Source: Clostridia bacterium (GTDB lineage Bacteria; Bacillota; Clostridia; Oscillospirales; CAG-382). From it: a DNA stretch of 8,587 bases. The notes beneath the pieces were generated by a model that saw nothing but the letters and a program-made list of their open reading frames with translations, had not been told where the DNA came from and did not search any database. The translations under genes and the position numbers were made by a program. Within the stretch, counting starts at the first letter, position 1. Each line of letters starts with the position of its first letter. This document shows, in pieces, positions 5,704 to 8,587 of the stretch. The stretch is taken from positions 1 to 8,587 of the forward strand of contig JAFYOG010000047.1 of the NCBI GenBank assembly GCA_017560285.1. The letters are read 5' to 3'.

Positions 5704-8091
5704 ATGAAAACACTAAAAAAATCTCTTGCGGCGGTTTTGCTTGTTGCTTTGCTTGCTACTGCAATACCCTTTGCAGTAGGCGCAGTTAACAGCTATTGGG
5801 GCTTTGATGAATATGATACCATCGAACAGCCCGGAGCACCTGCCGAAATTACAAGCTATTCCACCACCATTACCAAGGTAAACGCTAATAAGTACACTAT
5901 GTCAAGCAGTATTGGCGACGGAAGAACCATTTCTATTTCGCTTATTAAAGAAGCTTGGGGTACTTATAACCTCGGCGATTGGATTTTGACCGACGGCGGC
6001 AGAAGCCACAACTTTACAGGCTCTTCTACCGATATGGAATACGTACATCTTTCCCAAACGCATAACGGCAATATTTCCTATACCGGCGGTAACCACGGCA
6101 ACGAAGCGTTTGTTTCTATTGATTTTTACAATGCGGAAACCGGCGCAAAGCTTGATTTCTCTTCCCAGACAAGCTATACCACCAACGGGGTTCACGTTAT
6201 CGAAAAGACAAAGCTTTTGCGCTTTAACGACGGTAACAGCGACAGCATAGGCGACTATGACGGTGTTCGCATCCCCGTAGGTCAATATACTGACGATGAC
6301 GTTAACGCCGAAATCACCCGTAAGTACACCTTTGCGGGCCCCCAGATTAAGCTTAACGTAGACTATAAGTTCGTTCGCGATACACGTCAATGGCGTTCTT
6401 ATAACTGTATGTTCCCCATTGATAAGAAATACAGTATATATTGCGATATGATCGATAAGAACGGCGCGATTATTAAGACAATTACCAGCCGTCCCTATGG
6501 TGATACCACTATTGCGAACTATGCAGGCCCCCATAACGAGGGTAACGACGCTACACGTGCTGTAATTTACAGTAAGGATTACCCCAACTACCAATTTGAT
6601 ATTAGAGTTAACACCTATAAGGATTCGTTAAACGAGCATAAGAACGCTACCTATAAGACATCCTATTGGGATATGAACTCTTCCCACAACAAGCTTTACT
6701 TTACAAAGTACGGCGACGGCGGTTCTATGGAGGTTACACAGACCGCAGGTACCGAATACCACACCGAATGTATTTGGTTGTTCAACTACGTAACCACAGG
6801 CAGAGAACCCTCTGAAGGGACAATTCCCGTTTCCAGAGGTAAGACCTACACCAATGATATTAACACCGGTTCTTTGGAATACAACACCTCTTACGGTGCA
6901 AAGCTTACCGACGGTTTGGCTTCCGACGTGTTCTATCTTGGCGACGGCGCCAACGATTACGGCAGTATGATCGACGACAGCTGGTATTTGTTCAGCATGT
7001 ACAGCACCAACGTTGTTAACGGCATTGGCTCTACCGTAATAGATTTGGGTACGGAATACGATATTTCTAAAGTTAGATTGCATCTTGCAAACGTTGACGG
7101 CATGAGCGTTGTAGCACCTGCTTCCATAAAGGTTTACGGTTCTACCGACAACGCAAGCTTTAATGAAATTACAACCGTTGCTACAAAATCGGATAAGGAT
7201 GCCATTTATTGGACCTCTGCCGAAATTACCCAAAGAACTATTGCAAGATACGTTAAATTTGAATTTAACATCCCCACCGGTTTGGCGTTGGTTAACGAGA
7301 TCGAGGTTTATGGCGATATTCCCGTTGACCCCGAAGACCCCAACCTTGCATTAAACCGTGATTATACCATTTCTGTAACCAACGACCCCGTTGTAGACCC
7401 CCAATGGAACGTTGACTATTCCGCTAAGCTTACCGACGGTAAGGCTCACAGCAGCTATACCTTTAACGGCGGTAACTGGTTTATGTTCAGCTCTGCTAAA
7501 AACGTAATAGGCGGCAAGGGCACCGTTACCATTGATTTTGATAACATCGTTAATATTACCAAGCTTAAAATGCACCTTATTAACAATATCGGTTCTAACG
7601 TAAAGCCTCCCAAGAGCATTAAGGCTTACGGTTCTGTTAACGGTATTGATTACGAGCTTATTGGCGAAATGCCCGTTGACCAAACCGCTTCTGTAGGTTA
7701 TTGGTCCGAGCTAAAGGTTGATAACGTTTTGGCAGGCTCTGTAAGATTTGAAATTACACTTGACGGCGGTTATGCACCCTTGAACGAAATTGAAATACGC
7801 GGTATAGAAACCGACGATCCTTACGTTCCCACCGTTCCCGATCCCGATCCTGATCCTGATCCCGATCCCGATCCTGATCCTGACCCCGACCCCGACGCAG
7901 TTACAGGCGACGTAAACGGCAACGGCAAGCTTGATGCAAGAGATTATTTGCTTCTTAAGCGTGCTTATTTCGGAACTTATACCCTTACCTGCGACAGCGA
8001 AATTTCGGACGTAAACGGTAACGGCAAGCTCGATGCAAGAGATTATTTGTTGTTAAAGAGAGCTTATTTCGGAACTTATACAATTAAATAA
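5704..8091 (+). CDS. Secreted dockerin-containing protein with two discoidin/CBM32-like domains and an unrecognised N-terminal module
   Basis: A 795-aa extracellular protein likely to be attached to a cellulosome scaffoldin through its dockerin. Residues 1-27 are a signal peptide (Lys-rich start, hydrophobic core, probable cleavage after AVGA). Residues 28 to about 370 form a beta-rich, Tyr/Asn/Gly-rich module that I do not recognise; it contains GGNHGNE (128-134). Residues about 382-538 and 548-700 are two related beta-sandwiches of the F5/8 type C/CBM32 kind; shared landmarks are AKLTDG (399 and 574), a TVIDLG or VTIDFD strand, SIKVYGS/SIKAYGS (474 and 638) and LVNEIEVYG/PLNEIEIRG near each end. 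A (Pro-Asp)10 linker (712-731) leads to a type I dockerin (735-795). The ATG has AAGGAG 12 nt upstream and a strong promoter. The discoidin modules suggest binding to sugar chains. The N-terminal module could be an enzyme or a binding domain; I assign no activity. It is monocistronic, with a terminator just after the stop. Confidence 0.9.
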   Translation: MKTLKKSLAAVLLVALLATAIPFAVGAVNSYWGFDEYDTIEQPGAPAEITSYSTTITKVNANKYTMSSSIGDGRTISISLIKEAWGTYNLGDWILTDGGRSHNFTGSSTDMEYVHLSQTHNGNISYTGGNHGNEAFVSIDFYNAETGAKLDFSSQTSYTTNGVHVIEKTKLLRFNDGNSDSIGDYDGVRIPVGQYTDDDVNAEITRKYTFAGPQIKLNVDYKFVRDTRQWRSYNCMFPIDKKYSIYCDMIDKNGAIIKTITSRPYGDTTIANYAGPHNEGNDATRAVIYSKDYPNYQFDIRVNTYKDSLNEHKNATYKTSYWDMNSSHNKLYFTKYGDGGSMEVTQTAGTEYHTECIWLFNYVTTGREPSEGTIPVSRGKTYTNDINTGSLEYNTSYGAKLTDGLASDVFYLGDGANDYGSMIDDSWYLFSMYSTNVVNGIGSTVIDLGTEYDISKVRLHLANVDGMSVVAPASIKVYGSTDNASFNEITTVATKSDKDAIYWTSAEITQRTIARYVKFEFNIPTGLALVNEIEVYGDIPVDPEDPNLALNRDYTISVTNDPVVDPQWNVDYSAKLTDGKAHSSYTFNGGNWFMFSSAKNVIGGKGTVTIDFDNIVNITKLKMHLINNIGSNVKPPKSIKAYGSVNGIDYELIGEMPVDQTASVGYWSELKVDNVLAGSVRFEITLDGGYAPLNEIEIRGIETDDPYVPTVPDPDPDPDPDPDPDPDPDPDAVTGDVNGNGKLDARDYLLLKRAYFGTYTLTCDSEISDVNGNGKLDARDYLLLKRAYFGTYTIK
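7837..7896 (+). repeat. Ten-unit CCN-GAY hexanucleotide repeat encoding a (Pro-Asp)10 linker
   Basis: Ten consecutive Pro-Asp codon pairs (residues 712-731) join the second beta-sandwich to the dockerin. Codons vary between units (CCC/CCT and GAT/GAC), so the tract is not a pure microsatellite, but it could still change length by slippage. Acidic Pro-rich linkers of this type are common before dockerins in cellulosomal proteins. Confidence 0.95.
7909..8082 (+). repeat. Two identical calcium-binding dockerin repeats
   Basis: Residues 736-760 and 769-793 are identical over 25 positions, beginning DVNGNGKLDARDYLLLKRA, with an 8-residue connector. Each is an F-hand calcium loop followed by a helix: Asp1, Asn3, Asn5, Asp9 and Asp12 of the loop are the ligand positions. 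Position 5 is Asn where Asp is more common. Positions 10-11, usually Ser/Thr-like in classical type I dockerins and important for cohesin choice, are Ala-Arg; positions 17-18 are Lys-Arg. At DNA level the copies differ at nine bases (six codons), all synonymous. Confidence 0.93.
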
Positions 8092-8101
8092 TAAATAACA
8101 T

Positions 8102-8133
8102 AAAAACCGAGGACAAGTGCCTCGGTTTTTATT
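8102..8133 (+). terminator. Intrinsic terminator of the dockerin-protein gene
   Basis: A perfect 11-bp stem (AAAAACCGAGG, 8102-8112, with CCTCGGTTTTT, 8120-8130) closes a 7-nt loop, and the right arm ends in five T followed by ATT. It begins 11 bp after the stop codon. The A-run on the left would also give a U-tract on the opposite strand. Confidence 0.92.
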
Positions 8134-8138
8134 CCTTA

Positions 8139-8181
8139 GAGTGCCGCGAGCGGTGGAGCGAGGCGCGAGCGTACGGCACTC
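8139..8181. repeat. GC-rich inverted-repeat element
   Basis: Perfect 8-bp ends GAGTGCCG (8139-8146) and CGGCACTC (8174-8181) bracket 27 bp with three GAGCG units (8148, 8156, 8167) and a CGAGCG direct repeat (8147 and 8166). GC over 8141-8180 is 75%, in sharp contrast to the AT-rich flanks. There is no T-tract after it, so it does not look like a terminator. The form suggests a REP-like or miniature non-coding element, which cannot be confirmed from one copy. Confidence 0.65.
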
Positions 8182-8185
8182 CATC

Positions 8186-8228
8186 CCATTAAAACGCTTG
8201 CCGTTTTAATGGAACGCGTAAGCGTTTT
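8186..8228. repeat. Overlapping, mutually exclusive hairpins
   Basis: CCATTAAAACG (8186-8196) pairs perfectly with CGTTTTAATGG (8202-8212) around a 5-nt loop. AAAACGCTT (8191-8199) can instead pair with AAGCGTTTT (8220-8228), which destroys the first hairpin. AACGC (8213-8217) can also pair locally with GCGTT (8222-8226). The segment ends exactly where the second copy of the 35-bp repeat begins. Confidence 0.75.
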
Positions 8229-8264
8229 GGAACTTATACAATTAAATAATAAATAACATAAAAT

Positions 8265-8290
8265 ATCCGCTTCGTTGAAGCGGATTTTTA
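8265..8290. terminator. Intrinsic terminator between the dockerin and MATE genes
   Basis: A perfect 9-bp stem (ATCCGCTTC, 8265-8273, with GAAGCGGAT, 8277-8285) closes a 3-nt loop. TTTTATTTTT follows on the plus strand; on the minus strand the stem is followed by ATTTTATG. It lies 9-14 bp beyond the MATE stop codon, so it most likely ends that gene and may serve as a backup for the dockerin transcript. Confidence 0.85.
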
Positions 8291-8298
8291 TTTTTGAT

Positions 8299-8587
8299 TT
8301 ATTTTTCTTCTTTATAGCCTTTGTGTCTGAACTCGAAAATTATAAGAATAAGTGCCAAGAGGAACACCGTTGCATCGGTTATGGGGGCAGCATAAAGAAC
8401 GCCCTCTAAGCCCATAAACAAGGGCAAAATTAACAACAACGGCACGAACAGCAAAATTTGGCGGGATAGCGAAAGGATAATGCCCTTTACAGGCTTGCCG
8501 ATAGCCGAAAAATAGTTGGCTATTGTCATTTGTACGCCGTTAAGCATTATGGTGAACAGGAATATACGCATTGTTTTTACGGCAAAA
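8299..8587 (-). CDS. MATE-family multidrug/cation antiporter (C-terminal part, 5' end outside the window)
   Basis: Membrane antiporter that exports drugs or metabolites using an ion gradient. The frame is open through the right edge, so the ATG at 8571 is internal and only about the last 95 of some 450 residues are visible. The stretch NGVQMTIANYFSAIGKP, then SLSRQILLFVPLLLILP and GLEGVLYAAPITD, is characteristic of the end of MATE proteins of the MepA/DinF-like branch: an amphipathic QxxxYFxAIGKP loop, a hydrophobic segment after the Arg-Gln, then a short loop and the final membrane helix ending in a basic tail (FEFRHKGYKEEK). The substrate cannot be deduced. It converges on the dockerin gene and is not part of its operon. 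Confidence 0.9.
   Translation of the reverse strand, partial: FAVKTMRIFLFTIMLNGVQMTIANYFSAIGKPVKGIILSLSRQILLFVPLLLILPLFMGLEGVLYAAPITDATVFLLALILIIFEFRHKGYKEEK

Larger units (their letters stand above)
8071..8263. repeat. Perfect 35-bp direct repeat (8071-8105 and 8229-8263) around a 123-bp hairpin-rich segment
   Basis: The 35 bp starting GGAACTTATACAATT occur twice, 158 bp apart. The first copy encodes the last six residues and stop of the dockerin protein plus 14 bp of trailer. The second lies in the spacer and is preceded by TTT, so it still reads FGTYTIK-stop, but the frame is closed by a stop at 8190-8192. The segment between the copies holds the first terminator and two inverted-repeat structures. 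This may be a duplication made when a small element inserted, or the scar of a lost second dockerin gene. Confidence 0.9.

Noticed and set aside
5902..7233. Two long antisense reading frames (230 and 201 codons) under the dockerin gene
   Set aside because: They lie wholly opposite a gene with clear domains, show no family motifs and lack a promoter or ribosome site; they arise from the codon bias of the real gene.
8139..8228. Small protein gene in the dockerin-MATE spacer
   Set aside because: The frame leading into the second FGTYTIK-stop is closed by a stop at 8190-8192, and no ribosome site or start supports any other short frame.
8139..8263. Integron attC site or CRISPR repeat
   Set aside because: No GTTRRRY/RYYYAAC core sites, no integrase, and only two repeat copies with no spacer-like periodicity.

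Overview
The window looks like part of a chromosome from a Gram-positive, low-to-mid-GC anaerobe of the class Clostridia, probably a fibre-degrading gut or rumen relative of the Oscillospiraceae/Lachnospiraceae. The evidence is a secreted protein with a type I dockerin (the cellulosome anchoring module), a domain-permuted family 3 glycoside hydrolase of a kind known from rumen Clostridia, strong purine-rich Shine-Dalgarno sites, consensus sigma-A promoters with 17-bp spacers, and U-tailed hairpin terminators. The lineage is inferred; there is no rRNA or other marker gene here.

Layout from left to right. The C-terminal part of a VanY/M15-type D-alanyl-D-alanine carboxypeptidase (+, 2-334) converges through a shared hairpin terminator on a large permuted GH3 beta-glycosidase (-, 377-3049), which has its own promoter. 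Upstream of it, and separated by a terminator that almost touches that promoter, is a two-gene copper operon on the minus strand: copZ (5493-5272), then copA (5272-3137), overlapping by one base. A 210-bp AT-rich spacer carries divergent promoters for copZA and for a 795-aa secreted dockerin protein (+, 5704-8091). That protein has a signal peptide, an N-terminal module of about 340 residues that I do not recognise, two discoidin/CBM32-like beta-sandwiches, a (Pro-Asp)10 linker and a dockerin with two identical halves. The last 95 or so codons of a MATE-family transporter (-, from 8587 down to 8299) converge on it.

The 207-bp spacer between the dockerin gene and the MATE gene is the most unusual non-coding stretch. 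It holds two separate terminators, a GC-rich inverted-repeat element, a set of mutually exclusive hairpins, and a perfect 35-bp copy of the 3' end of the dockerin gene (last codons, stop and trailer) placed 158 bp downstream of the original.

How the genes work together: CopZ and CopA form a standard Cu(I) chaperone/exporter pair. The GH3 enzyme has no signal peptide and is probably intracellular, cleaving imported oligosaccharides. The dockerin protein would act outside the cell on a scaffoldin, so the two carbohydrate-related genes fit the same lifestyle but are not in one operon. The VanY and MATE fragments belong to neighbouring units. No CRISPR array, tRNA, rRNA, transposase or phage gene was seen.
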